Shown one piece after another: positions 19,862 to 28,128 of a stretch of DNA of 64,000 nucleotides. Source of the stretch: Streptomyces sulfonofaciens (GTDB lineage: Bacteria > Actinomycetota > Actinomycetes > Streptomycetales > Streptomycetaceae); NCBI RefSeq assembly GCF_014656295.1, contig NZ_BNCD01000010.1, positions 62,001 through 126,000 on the forward strand, read 5' to 3'. The notes beneath the pieces were generated by a model. That model was not told where the DNA came from, made no database searches, and saw nothing but the letters and a program-made list of their open reading frames with translations. The translations under genes were made by a program, and so were the position numbers. How positions within the stretch are numbered: position 1 is the stretch's first letter; every line of letters starts with the position of its first letter.

Positions 19862-21157
19862 TTGAAAGTTCTGTGCACCACCCTCGGCAGCCCGTCACAC
19901 GGGCGGGCCCAACTCCCCACTCTCCGGGCGCTCAAGGCCGCAGGACACGACATCCTGGTGGCCACCGCCCCCGACCTCGCCGATGTCTTCGAGCCCGACG
20001 GCTTCCGGGTGCTCGACTGCCTGCCGACCATCTCGGGCGAGACCACTCAGGCCGCCTTCAAGGAGACCCTCACCGCCGCGGGGCTCCCCACCGAGCACCG
20101 GCCGGAGCAGAGCGGGTCCGCGGCGGGCCGGCCGCCGCAGTCCAAGATCGAGATCATGCACCAGAAGATCATGCAGGTGATGACTCTCGCGCTCTCCGGC
20201 CCGCTCGCCCTGCGGCTGCGCGAGGCCACCCTCCCCGTGGTCCGCGACTTCGGTCCCGACCTGATCCTGCGCGACGGACTCGACATGAGCACGGTGCTGG
20301 TCTCCGAGGAGACCGGGATCCTCCAGGTGGCCACGCCCTCGGGGGCCGGCAACGTGATAGATCCCGCCCTCATCCACTCCAACCTGAACGCCGTGCGCGA
20401 GAAACTCGGCCTGCCGAGGAAGGACGACCCGCTGTCGATCGTGCCGTACGGCCGGATCGACTACGTACCGCCGGCCTTCTCCTTCGCCCGGCACCTGCCT
20501 GCGTCCTTCTCCTACCGCCAGACGCTCCAGGTGGACCAGCACGCGGTACTGCCCTCGTGGATCGCCGATCTGCCCGCGGACCGGCCCCTGGTGCTCGCCG
20601 CCCTCGGCACCGCGCTGCCCATGCGGCACGCGGCGGCGAACGCCGACAACCCGTCCCCGATGACGCTCGTGCCCGGTTCGGATCCGGTTCAGACGCTGGG
20701 CGCGATCATCGACGGCGTCTCCCGGCTCGACGACTGCAACGTCATCGTGGCCACCAGCGGGCTGCCCGTCGACCGGCCGGACCTGCCCGGCCACGTCCAC
20801 CTCACCAACCGGGTGCCGCAGCCGCTGCTGCTGGAGTCCGTCGACGTGTTCGTCACGCACGGCGGCTTCAACAGCATCCGCGAGTCGCTGCGCACGGCCA
20901 CGCCCATGGCGGTCTTCCCGCACTTCGGCGACCAGATCCACAACGCCAAGCGCGTCCAGGAGCTGGGGCTCGGCCGGGAGATCACCGACCGGACGGCGGA
21001 CGGCGTGGCCGCCGCCTGCCGCGCCGTCCTCGGCGACGGCGCCATCACCGCCACCACCCGTGCCGCGCGGCTGAGGATGCTCGCGCTGCCGGAGGTCGAG
21101 AGCGTCGCGACCGACCTGGAGAACCTGGTCGAGCGTGGCACCCTGGTGGGGCACTAG
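19862..21157 (+). CDS. Orphan GT1-family glycosyltransferase (MGT-like)
   Basis: A 431-residue UDP-sugar glycosyltransferase of the GT-B fold. The N-terminal domain starts KVLCTTLGSPSHGRAQLPTLRALKAAGHDILVATAP. The C-terminal nucleotide-sugar motif reads DVFVTHGGFNSIRESLRTATPMAVFPHFGDQIHNAKRVQELGLG. This looks like macrolide or natural-product glycosyltransferases rather than cell-wall enzymes. The likely start is TTG 19862, with AGAGG upstream. The 258-bp leader is unusually AT-rich, and TTTCAGCCAT is repeated at 19727 and 19740. No biosynthetic partner genes are nearby. Acceptor unknown; a detoxifying role is possible. Confidence 0.85.
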   Translation: MKVLCTTLGSPSHGRAQLPTLRALKAAGHDILVATAPDLADVFEPDGFRVLDCLPTISGETTQAAFKETLTAAGLPTEHRPEQSGSAAGRPPQSKIEIMHQKIMQVMTLALSGPLALRLREATLPVVRDFGPDLILRDGLDMSTVLVSEETGILQVATPSGAGNVIDPALIHSNLNAVREKLGLPRKDDPLSIVPYGRIDYVPPAFSFARHLPASFSYRQTLQVDQHAVLPSWIADLPADRPLVLAALGTALPMRHAAANADNPSPMTLVPGSDPVQTLGAIIDGVSRLDDCNVIVATSGLPVDRPDLPGHVHLTNRVPQPLLLESVDVFVTHGGFNSIRESLRTATPMAVFPHFGDQIHNAKRVQELGLGREITDRTADGVAAACRAVLGDGAITATTRAARLRMLALPEVESVATDLENLVERGTLVGH

Positions 21158-21158
21158 G

Positions 21159-21198
21159 AAGGGGGCGGCTCCGGCCCGAGTGCCGGGGCCGCCCCCTT
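21159..21198 (+). terminator. Strong terminator after the glycosyltransferase
   Basis: AAGGGGGCGGC-T-CCGGC at 21159-21175 pairs with GCCGG-G-GCCGCCCCCTT at 21182-21198, a 17-bp stem with one T-G wobble and a 6-base loop, starting two bases after the stop codon. Confidence 0.75.
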
Positions 21199-21410
21199 GC
21201 GCGGGCCCGCCGCGGGCGGCGTGGAGCTGCCGGCGGCGGGCCCGTTCCCGCGCGGGCGGCGCGGTTCAGGAGGTCGAGGGACATCGGAACGGAAACCGGC
21301 ACAAAGCCCCTGGAGGGCCCGGGAGCGCTTCGATCTCGGGCTCGGCCGAGGCAGAGCCCTCGGCGGTCGTGTGGATCACTGGCTGTCCAAAGGTCCGGGT
21401 GCCGGCCGGG

Positions 21411-22013
21411 TCAGCTATCGGTGCACGACGGCCATGTGTCCACCGCCCACTCCTGCCAGCCCGGCCAGCCCGGCGGTGGGGTGGGAATCTCGCCGCCGTC
21501 GAGTTCTGCGGCGTCGGGCACCTGGAACTGTTCCCGCCAGGCATCCAGGTCGGCCTCGCTCATCGGGAACGTCTGATGCGGTGTTGTTTCCTGGCGGTGC
21601 GCGATGCGGGCGAGCTGGACGTCCCTGTCCACGGGCAGGTAGACCACCTGGCATGACGCCCCGACCGACCGGGCCAGCCAGCGCAGTGCCGACCGTTCAT
21701 CGCGGCTCCAGAGCCCGTAGTCGAGTACGACGCTGGTCCCCAGCCTCAGCGCCTGTAGGGCGACCGAGATGAGCCGCCCTTCGAGCACCCAGCGCCTGCC
21801 GTCGGCCGTCGAATCGCCGAACAGCGGGATCATCCAGTGATCCGGGGTCAGCCGCAGCGCCCGATGGGTTGCGGCGAGTTCCTTGGCGCGGGTGGTTTTC
21901 CCGGCCCCGGGGAGCCCGACCATCAGGAGCAGGGTGGCGGCACGGGGGTGGTGCCCGGCGTCGGGGCCGGCTGCCTGCGGATGCTGTGCACCGAAACGCT
22001 GCGACTGAGACAT
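21411..22013 (-). CDS. Small P-loop kinase-like protein (AAA_33 type)
   Basis: A 200-residue protein with Walker A GLPGAGKTT (33-41) and a kinase-like layout: LTPDHWMIPLFGD, then VVLDYGLWSRDERSALR (a strand ending in D plus an R-rich lid), then VVYLPVDRDVQLARIAHR. This is the AAA_33/zeta-like nucleotide kinase fold seen in many actinobacterial proteins of unknown substrate. ATG 22013 is chosen over an upstream extension of 32 residues; the ribosome site is weak (GGAA). It stands alone, convergent with the glycosyltransferase. Confidence 0.75.
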   Translation of the reverse strand: MSQSQRFGAQHPQAAGPDAGHHPRAATLLLMVGLPGAGKTTRAKELAATHRALRLTPDHWMIPLFGDSTADGRRWVLEGRLISVALQALRLGTSVVLDYGLWSRDERSALRWLARSVGASCQVVYLPVDRDVQLARIAHRQETTPHQTFPMSEADLDAWREQFQVPDAAELDGGEIPTPPPGWPGWQEWAVDTWPSCTDS

Positions 22014-22434
22014 GACTTCCCTGATCAGGCAGGACGACCCGGCGTCACAGGCATATGAGTGACTGCCGGCAGGACACTGATCCGGCGGTACGTCCTGGCG
22101 CTGCCCCATGCGGGGCAGGCAATGGCCGCGGTTACGGGAACCGCGGTACCGCCGCTAGGCGGCGGTTGTGGTCATGGGAGCGCAGCAGCACATGCCTTGA
22201 TCTTAACGGACCGACTGTGCCCCGGCGTGGGCGCCCGGGGCGGCGGCGGACGGTACACGTCTGGCGGTGGTGTGGTTCCACGGCAGGGCACAGCAGTGAC
22301 AGCCGGGCCAGCGGCGCGGCCTTTGGCCTTGACCGGGCAGCGGCGCCCGGCGAAGTCCAGGTCGTCGGTGTGCACGCCGAGGACCTCCTCCGGGGCTCGG
22401 CACCGGTTTTCGTTCCGCTGTTCTCGACCCCCGT
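22014..22434. terminator. 421-bp gap with two hairpins
   Basis: No gene is apparent. Two adjoining stem-loops occur: CCGCGGTT-ACGGG-AACCGCGG (22126-22146) and ACCGCCGC-TAG-GCGGCGGT (22148-22166). They lie far (about 270 bp) downstream of the glycosidase gene that ends at 22435 and upstream of the kinase-like gene, and could insulate the two. The kinase-like gene's promoter must also be here. Confidence 0.45.
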
Positions 22435-24810
22435 TCAGGAGGCGTTCAGGCCCAGCGTGGAGCGGGTGCCGGGCAGCGACTTGGCACCCTGGTTGGCGGT
22501 GCCGGTCAGCCGGGTGCGGCCGTACGCGGAGAGCGGTTCGGCGACCCGCTCGACGACGTAGACCGTGTGGGCGTCGGTGTTCAGGGTGAACTCCCGGTCG
22601 GTGGTACGCAGTACCACCGCGTTGTCCGAGGCCCTGCGGACCTGGATCCGCTCGCCGCCCCAGGGGCTGACGACCTGGGTGGTGTTCCCGTACAGGCTCC
22701 TGATGCCGACGTACTTGACCTCGCCGGCCTCGCGCTCCGAGCTCACCTGGAAGCCGCCGTTCGCGAGCAGCGTGAACTTCCCGGTGAAGCCGGACAGGGA
22801 CGGCACGGCGGGGAAGACGCGGATCTTGCCGTTGTACGACTGGAGCAGCGACTCGTTGATCGCGGACAGGTGTACGCCCAGGTACTCGAAGACGCCGTTG
22901 GTGTTTTCGGTCATGCCATTCGGATAGTTCTCGTACTTGTCCAGCATGGTCTTCATGCCGTTGAAGGCGTCGTCGCCGAGGCCGAGCCGGGCGGCCTGGA
23001 CGGCGTCGTTGGACCAGACGTTGCCGTAGGGGAAGGGGCGGGCCCTCCAGGTGTCGACGGCCTTCTGCTGGTCCGGGTAGCCGATGCCGGTCCGGTCGTA
23101 GGGCCAGACGATCTCCGCGGCCACGTTCTCGTTGTTGCGGGTCTGCGCGAGCGGCGGGGTGTGCGGCAGGTACGTGCTCGCGTCGGACGGGTAGGGGATC
23201 AGGTGGTCCAGGATGTCCTGCCACTGCGGCCGGAGGTCCGCGTCCTGGCCAAGCTGCTGCGAGACGCTGATGGCGATCGGGAAGACGGTGCGCACCGCCG
23301 CCAGGTCGGTGATGGCGTTCGGGACGTTCCAGTACGTCTCGTGGGAGTTGGACTCGGCGACGTAGTACTGGCCCGTGGCGTCGTCGTGGGACAGCATCCG
23401 CTGGTAGAACCCGACGACGCCCCGGAGGAACGGGTAGACCGTCTGGCGCAGGTAGCCGGTGTCGTTGGTGTAGCGGTACTGGAGGTACATGTTGTACGCG
23501 GCCTCGGCGCCGGTGGACCAGATGTTCTTGGTGTAGTCGCTGTTCACCGTGCCGCGGGCGTTGCCGTCCCAGCCCATGGTCTCCGGCACCCAGATGCCGT
23601 CGACGCCGTAGCGCTGTTTCGTGAACGCCCTGAGCGCGTCCGCGTTTCGGCTGTAGAGGCGGTTGAACCCGTTCATCAGGTCGGCGTGGTCGGACGCCAG
23701 GAAGGAGTTGTAGACGTCGCGCTGGTTCCAGTACCAGTAGGCGTTGCTCCACTTGGTGTCGTCCCCGGTGGCACGGAAGACGCCGTTGATGAAGTGGAAG
23801 GGGTAGTCCCCGTAGCCGCCCGCGGCGATCATGTAGGTGCTCAGGTAGTAGACGTTCTCCAGGTAGTCGGCGGCGCCGGACTGGTCGGAGTACTGCACGA
23901 AGGACTTCTGCCAGAACGCGTGCCACCACTTCTTGTACGCGTCCAGGGTGCCGGCGTACCCGGTGTTCCCGACCTGCGTCAGCGCTCTCTCGGCCTGGGC
24001 CGGGGAGTCGTGGTCCGGGGCGTTCTTCCGGCTGCTGGTGGTGAACCACACGGTGTAGCTGTGGGACGGCGTGATGGTCAGCCGCACCCTGCTGCCGTCC
24101 ACCACCTGAGTGCGGTACGCGGCGCCCTCCACCGCGGCGGCCAGGGTGTAGCCGAAGCCCTGCGGGTCGTCCTGGCCGCGGCTGAGACCGGCGCTGTCCG
24201 CGTCGGCGTAGGTCCTGACGGTCTTCCAGGTGGTCAGGTCGGGGACGTCACCGCTGTTGGAGAGCCGGCCGAGGTCCCAGAGGCTGAGGTCCAGGGTCAC
24301 CGCGGAGACGTTGCTTCGGCCGTCCTCCACATGGATGCCCATGACCTCGGAGTTCGGCGCGCCCATCACGGTGACGGTGCGGTCGTCGGCGTAACGGGTG
24401 GTCAGGGTGCCGTCGTACAGGGACAGCCGCTGCTGGTAGCGAGTGGCGCCGTCCTCCAGGGCGGGTGTCGTCCGCAGGTTCACCAGGCCGCCGCCGAAGG
24501 CGCCCTGCTGGGAGTTGTCGACGCCCGAGACCTGCATGGTCAGGCCGTTCTCCTGCCAGGCCATGGCGCCCATCCGGCCGTTGCCCACGGTGAGGCCGTA
24601 CCTGGGGTCGGTGTTGGGCCGGTCGTAGACGACGTCGTGCTTCGACAGGTACGCCGCGCGGTCCACGTCGAGCGCGCCGGACACCGTGTCGAAGGCCGCG
24701 TCGGTGGTGGAGGCGGGGTGGGCGGGGGCGGCTGTCGCCGGCAGGCCGGTGGTGGCCGCGGCCAGGCAGACCGCGGCCACCAGCGGGGCGACGAATCGGG
24801 GGATGCGCAT
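22435..24810 (-). CDS. Secreted GH95-like glycoside hydrolase
   Basis: A 791-residue exported protein. Its signal peptide is MRIPRFVAPLVAAVCLAAATTGLPATAAPAHP. The N-terminal beta-sandwich has RYGLTVGNGRMGAMAW, as in GH95/DUF5703 proteins. A central (alpha/alpha)6-type region follows (AYWYWNQRDVYNSFLASDHAD, WVPETMGWDGN, NENVAAEIVWPYDRTGIGYP). The end carries the family-typical LSAINESLLQSYNGKIRVFPAVP. GH95 enzymes act on alpha-L-fucosides or alpha-L-galactosides; the exact specificity here is not known. ATG 24810 has AGGAG upstream. It is divergent from the GH25 gene. Confidence 0.82.
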   Translation of the reverse strand: MRIPRFVAPLVAAVCLAAATTGLPATAAPAHPASTTDAAFDTVSGALDVDRAAYLSKHDVVYDRPNTDPRYGLTVGNGRMGAMAWQENGLTMQVSGVDNSQQGAFGGGLVNLRTTPALEDGATRYQQRLSLYDGTLTTRYADDRTVTVMGAPNSEVMGIHVEDGRSNVSAVTLDLSLWDLGRLSNSGDVPDLTTWKTVRTYADADSAGLSRGQDDPQGFGYTLAAAVEGAAYRTQVVDGSRVRLTITPSHSYTVWFTTSSRKNAPDHDSPAQAERALTQVGNTGYAGTLDAYKKWWHAFWQKSFVQYSDQSGAADYLENVYYLSTYMIAAGGYGDYPFHFINGVFRATGDDTKWSNAYWYWNQRDVYNSFLASDHADLMNGFNRLYSRNADALRAFTKQRYGVDGIWVPETMGWDGNARGTVNSDYTKNIWSTGAEAAYNMYLQYRYTNDTGYLRQTVYPFLRGVVGFYQRMLSHDDATGQYYVAESNSHETYWNVPNAITDLAAVRTVFPIAISVSQQLGQDADLRPQWQDILDHLIPYPSDASTYLPHTPPLAQTRNNENVAAEIVWPYDRTGIGYPDQQKAVDTWRARPFPYGNVWSNDAVQAARLGLGDDAFNGMKTMLDKYENYPNGMTENTNGVFEYLGVHLSAINESLLQSYNGKIRVFPAVPSLSGFTGKFTLLANGGFQVSSEREAGEVKYVGIRSLYGNTTQVVSPWGGERIQVRRASDNAVVLRTTDREFTLNTDAHTVYVVERVAEPLSAYGRTRLTGTANQGAKSLPGTRSTLGLNAS

Positions 24811-25319
24811 GGGCGTTACTCCTGGGGTTGCGGAGGTGGGGACAACCGTGCGCGCTCCCCCTGCCCGCGCGGGGCGGCTCGGCCGGGCAGGGGGATGCAC
24901 TGGAGCAACAGGCAGTCAACATCGGAGGTTTAAGGGGGTCAAGGCTTAGAACAGCCCTTCCGGAAAGTGGCCACGAAATGGCAAGTGCGCGGCGCATTCC
25001 GCATGTTCGAGCTTCAAAGACCCGGTCATCAGTCATCGGATGTCCAGGGGTTTCCACAAGGCCGGGCAGGCCGACACGAGTTGTAAAGAATGGAGAATGA
25101 CAACCTCTCGTACCTACGCTCGTGGCACGGCACCCAGGGGCGGGGCGGTGGCCGGGAGGCACGTCGTTGCGCACGTCGCGCACCCCCGCCCGTCGCGCCC
25201 GGTCGGGCGGCGGTCGGGCGGCGGTCGGGAATGCCGGACAGAAACGGATCGGCACGCCGGGCCGGCGGGAACGCCCCGAGCAGAGGATTCTCCCACCTGA
25301 TCCGGAAGGCGGTTCGCGC
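24811..25319. promoter_or_regulatory. Divergent promoter region between two glycoside hydrolases
   Basis: A 509-bp gap with AT-richer sequence at 24915-25100 (for example TTGTAAAGAATGGAGAATGA near 25080). It should contain the promoters for the GH95-like gene (leftwards) and the GH25 gene (rightwards). A small open frame from about 25090 lacks coding character. The near-repeated CGGTCGGGCGG at 25200-25225 is minor. No clear operator was found. Confidence 0.35.
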
Positions 25320-25877
25320 ATGCTGCACGGCGTCGACGTCAGCTCCTACCAGTCCTCGTTCGACACGGACGGAATGGCTTTCGTTTTCGTGAAGGCCACG
25401 GAGGGCCGTTCGTACATCAATCCGAAGCAGTCCGCACAGGCCAAGAAGGCGCGGGACGCCGGTTGCGTGGTCGGCTTCTACCATTTCCTGTGGCCCGGCA
25501 ACATCAGGGCGCAGGCCGAGTACTTCGTGGAGGAGTGCGCCTCCGTGGAGGAGGACCTGCTCGCCGTCGACTGGGAGTACACCGGTGAGGGCACGGCCGC
25601 CGGCAACGCGGAGAAGGACGCCTTCATCAGGGAGGTGAAGCGGCTGCGTCCGCGGCACCGGGTGATGCTCTACTGCAACCGCGACTTCTGGCTGAACCGC
25701 GACACCACCTCCTACGCGGGCGACGGCCTGTGGATCGCCGACCACGTCACGGCGGGAAAGCCCAGGATCAAGGCGAAGTGGGTCATCCACCAGTACAGCA
25801 GCACTCCGCTCGACAAGAACGTGGCGAACTTCAAGACCACCGGCGCACTGCGCGAGTGGGCCACGGCTCTGCGGTAG
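25320..25877 (+). CDS. GH25 muramidase (lysozyme-like), no signal peptide
   Basis: A 185-residue protein that is essentially a single glycoside hydrolase family 25 domain. Expected catalytic acids are present: D6 (HGVDVSSYQ) and the DxE pair D84/E86 (LLAVDWEYTG). Further hallmarks are FVFVKATEGRSYINPK, VVGFYHFLWPG and WVIHQYSS. GH25 enzymes cleave the MurNAc-GlcNAc bond of peptidoglycan. Oddly it has no signal peptide and no wall-binding domain, so export or a cytoplasmic role is unclear. ATG 25320 has GGAAGG upstream. Confidence 0.88.
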   Translation: MLHGVDVSSYQSSFDTDGMAFVFVKATEGRSYINPKQSAQAKKARDAGCVVGFYHFLWPGNIRAQAEYFVEECASVEEDLLAVDWEYTGEGTAAGNAEKDAFIREVKRLRPRHRVMLYCNRDFWLNRDTTSYAGDGLWIADHVTAGKPRIKAKWVIHQYSSTPLDKNVANFKTTGALREWATALR

Positions 25878-25946
25878 GAGGGGCAGGGGCGCCCCGACGG
25901 GATGCGGCTTTCGGGGCGGGAATCGTCCGGGGTTAGGCTGCCGACC

Positions 25947-26795
25947 ATGACGTTCAGCGGTGTGCTTCCCGAGTCGGCCCCCGTGCCCGGCGCCCGCGCG
26001 GCCTCGGCCGCGCCGGTCCTCGACGCCCGTGACGTGCATGTCGTACGTGACGGACGGCCGATCCTGGCGGACGTCTCGCTCACCGTGCGGCCCGGCGAGC
26101 ACTGGGCACTGCTCGGGCCCAACGGCGCGGGCAAGACCACGCTCCTCAGCCTGCTGGGCGCCCTGGTCCACCCCACGCACGGCAGCGTCCGGGTGCTCGG
26201 CAGGACGCTCGGCCGGGTTGACCTGCGGGAACTGCGCACCTATGTCGGCCATGTCAATCCCCGCCATCCGCTGCGCTCCCCGCTGCCGGTCCGCGAGGTG
26301 GTGCTCACCGGACTGACGAACAGCGTGGAGCGGCTGCCGCGCTGGCGCCCGACGGCGGAGCAGGAGCAGCGTGCCGACCTGCTGATCGACACGCTCGGAC
26401 TCGGCCCGCGTACGGCGGCCCGCTGGCCGACGCTCTCCCAGGGTGAGCGCGGCCGGGCGCTGATCGCCCGCGCGCTGATGCCGAGCCCTCGGCTGCTGTT
26501 GCTGGACGAGCCCGCCACGGGCCTGGACGTCGCCGGCCGCGAGCAACTGATCGACAGCCTCGACTCGCTGGCCGCGGCCCATCCCGAGCTCGCCTCGGTG
26601 CTGGTCACCCATCATCTGGAGGAGCTGCCCTCGGGCACCACCCACGCGATGCTGCTCCGCGACGGCCGCACCCTGGCCTGCGGACCGGTTGCCGAGGTCC
26701 TGACCAGCGACCTGGTCAGCACCTGCTTCGGCCATCCGGTGCGGCTGGCCCGCCAGGACGGCCGGTGGACGGTGCGCGCGAGGCGGGACGCATAG
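25947..26795 (+). CDS. Stand-alone ABC ATPase (ModF/YlmA-like)
   Basis: A 282-residue ATP-binding protein with Walker A GPNGAGKTT (57-65), signature LSQGERGRALIARAL and Walker B LLLLDEPATGLD. The usual Q-loop glutamine is not obvious (YVGHVNPRHPLRSPLP), as in ModF-type ATPases. No permease or binding protein is adjacent, so the partner is unknown; the family is often labelled iron or molybdate transport, which I would not claim here. ATG 25947 is the start; a short upstream extension is unlikely. Confidence 0.85.
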   Translation: MTFSGVLPESAPVPGARAASAAPVLDARDVHVVRDGRPILADVSLTVRPGEHWALLGPNGAGKTTLLSLLGALVHPTHGSVRVLGRTLGRVDLRELRTYVGHVNPRHPLRSPLPVREVVLTGLTNSVERLPRWRPTAEQEQRADLLIDTLGLGPRTAARWPTLSQGERGRALIARALMPSPRLLLLDEPATGLDVAGREQLIDSLDSLAAAHPELASVLVTHHLEELPSGTTHAMLLRDGRTLACGPVAEVLTSDLVSTCFGHPVRLARQDGRWTVRARRDA

Positions 26796-26836
26796 CGGCA
26801 CGGCCGGTGCGGGGCCACGCTGCCCCGCGTACGGCG

Positions 26837-26874
26837 ACGGGCCCGGCGCGCCACGGAGGGCGGACCGGGCCCGT
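26837..26874. terminator. Bidirectional terminator between convergent genes
   Basis: ACGGGCCCGG (26837-26846) pairs perfectly with CCGGGCCCGT (26865-26874). The hairpin sits in the 94-bp gap between the ABC ATPase (ending 26795) and the EF-hand gene (ending 26890 on the other strand) and could serve both. Confidence 0.65.
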
Positions 26875-26889
26875 ACGGGCGTCAGCACC

Positions 26890-27105
26890 TCATGACTTGT
26901 TCAGGTGCGCCCAGAACTCGTCGAAGGACAGGAGCTTGTCCCCGTTGGTGTCCCGGGCCGCGATCACGGCCTCGGCCACCGACTCCGTGACGTGGAAGTC
27001 GCCCATCTGCGCCATGGCGCTCTTGTACTCGGCCGCGGTGATGAAACCGTCCCCGTCACCGTCGAACCGCTCGAACGCCTTGCGTGCCGCCTCGATGTCC
27101 GCCAC
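26890..27105 (-). CDS. Calmodulin-like EF-hand calcium-binding protein
   Basis: A 71-residue acidic protein made of two EF-hands. The 12-residue loops DGDGDGFITAAE (15-26) and DTNGDKLLSFDE (52-63) both have the ligand pattern D-x-D/N-x-D with a final E. It resembles the small Cab proteins known from Streptomyces, which bind calcium and act as buffers or sensors. The GTG start is at 27105. It lies 48 bp downstream of the MerR gene on the same strand and may be co-transcribed. Confidence 0.92.
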   Translation of the reverse strand: MADIEAARKAFERFDGDGDGFITAAEYKSAMAQMGDFHVTESVAEAVIAARDTNGDKLLSFDEFWAHLNKS

Positions 27106-27153
27106 CGGGATCCGCCCCTTCTCACTGCCTGCCTGACTCGTTGCCGGGTCAGA

Positions 27154-28071
27154 TTATCGGCCGAGTCGCGTGCGGAGTGCGGCGGCCACCCAGGCGAACT
27201 CCTCCCGGTGGTCGGGGGCGGGACTCCGGCCGGCGACCCTGGCGAGCAGTTCGCGGTAGCGGGCGGCGTCCGCGTCCGTACCGGCCTGAAGGCGCTCCAG
27301 CACCGCTGCCCGGTCACCGTCCGGACCGAGCAGGGCGTCGAGTACGCCGGCCGCCGCCGGGGCGTCCGGTGCGATGCCGCGTCGCCTTGCGTCGCCGACC
27401 AGCTCGATCAGCCGCTTGGCGAACCAGGGGGAGGCGCCCGCGGGGGTGTCCGCGGTGCGGCCCCGGGCGTTGAACTCGATCATGCGCCGCATCTGCTCCC
27501 TGAACCGCTGGTCCTGTACCAGTTCGGCCAGTTCGATCCAGGCGTCCACCTGCTCGGGCGTGGGGTCGTCGGGCAGTTCCACGGAGGTGCGGCGCATCCT
27601 CTCGCGGATGTCGGGGTCGACGGTGTCCACGCCCTGGAAGGTGTCGGCCACGAAGTCGTCGACGATGCGCCGGCGCTCAGCGGCGGACAGGCGTGCGAGC
27701 TTGTTCACGAGTGTCATCTCCTCTGCGGTCGAATCGCGACGGGCGACGGTGGACAGCACGGCCCGGGTGGTCCGCAGGCTCCGGATCTGCGCGTCCAGCG
27801 CGGCCACATGGGCGGACGCGACCTGGGCGACCGTCGTCTCGCCCGCCAGCACCCGGCGCACGTCGGCGAGTGGCAGCTCCAGCTCGCGCAGGGTGCGGAC
27901 GAGTTCCAGCCGGGCGACGGACGCGGCGTCGTAGAGCCGGTAGCCGCCCGCGGACCGGGCCGCGGGCGGCAGGGCGCCCTCGTCGGACCAGTAGCGGATG
28001 GTGCGCACCGGCAGTCCGCTGCGTCGGGAGAGCTGCCCGATGGTGAGCAGTTCCGTACCGTCTTCGGTCAT
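27154..28071 (-). CDS. MerR-family transcriptional regulator
   Basis: A 305-residue regulator with an N-terminal MerR winged helix (about 9-77: LLTIGQLSRRSGLPVRTIRYWSDEGALPPAARSAGGYRLYDAASVARLELVRTL). A dimerising coiled coil follows (to about 115), then a long helical C-terminal domain with no cysteine cluster for metals, so a small-molecule or protein signal is more likely. ATG is at 28071. It sits 57 bp from the end of the beta-propeller lipoprotein gene and upstream of the EF-hand gene on the same strand. Confidence 0.9.
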   Translation of the reverse strand: MTEDGTELLTIGQLSRRSGLPVRTIRYWSDEGALPPAARSAGGYRLYDAASVARLELVRTLRELELPLADVRRVLAGETTVAQVASAHVAALDAQIRSLRTTRAVLSTVARRDSTAEEMTLVNKLARLSAAERRRIVDDFVADTFQGVDTVDPDIRERMRRTSVELPDDPTPEQVDAWIELAELVQDQRFREQMRRMIEFNARGRTADTPAGASPWFAKRLIELVGDARRRGIAPDAPAAAGVLDALLGPDGDRAAVLERLQAGTDADAARYRELLARVAGRSPAPDHREEFAWVAAALRTRLGR

Positions 28072-28128
28072 GTCGAGGAGTCTGGGCCCTCCGGTCGGTG
28101 GAGACTCAAGCCCCGCACCGCGCCCCCG

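Noticed and set aside
19862..21157. The glycosyltransferase as evidence of a secondary-metabolite gene cluster
   Set aside because: No polyketide, peptide, terpene or sugar-biosynthesis genes occur on either side, so it is an orphan gene.
25090..25392. Small gene MENDNLSYLRSW... upstream of the GH25 gene
   Set aside because: Only the first dozen residues look natural; the rest is Arg/Gly/Pro-rich and overlaps the GH25 coding region out of frame. It is more likely leader DNA.
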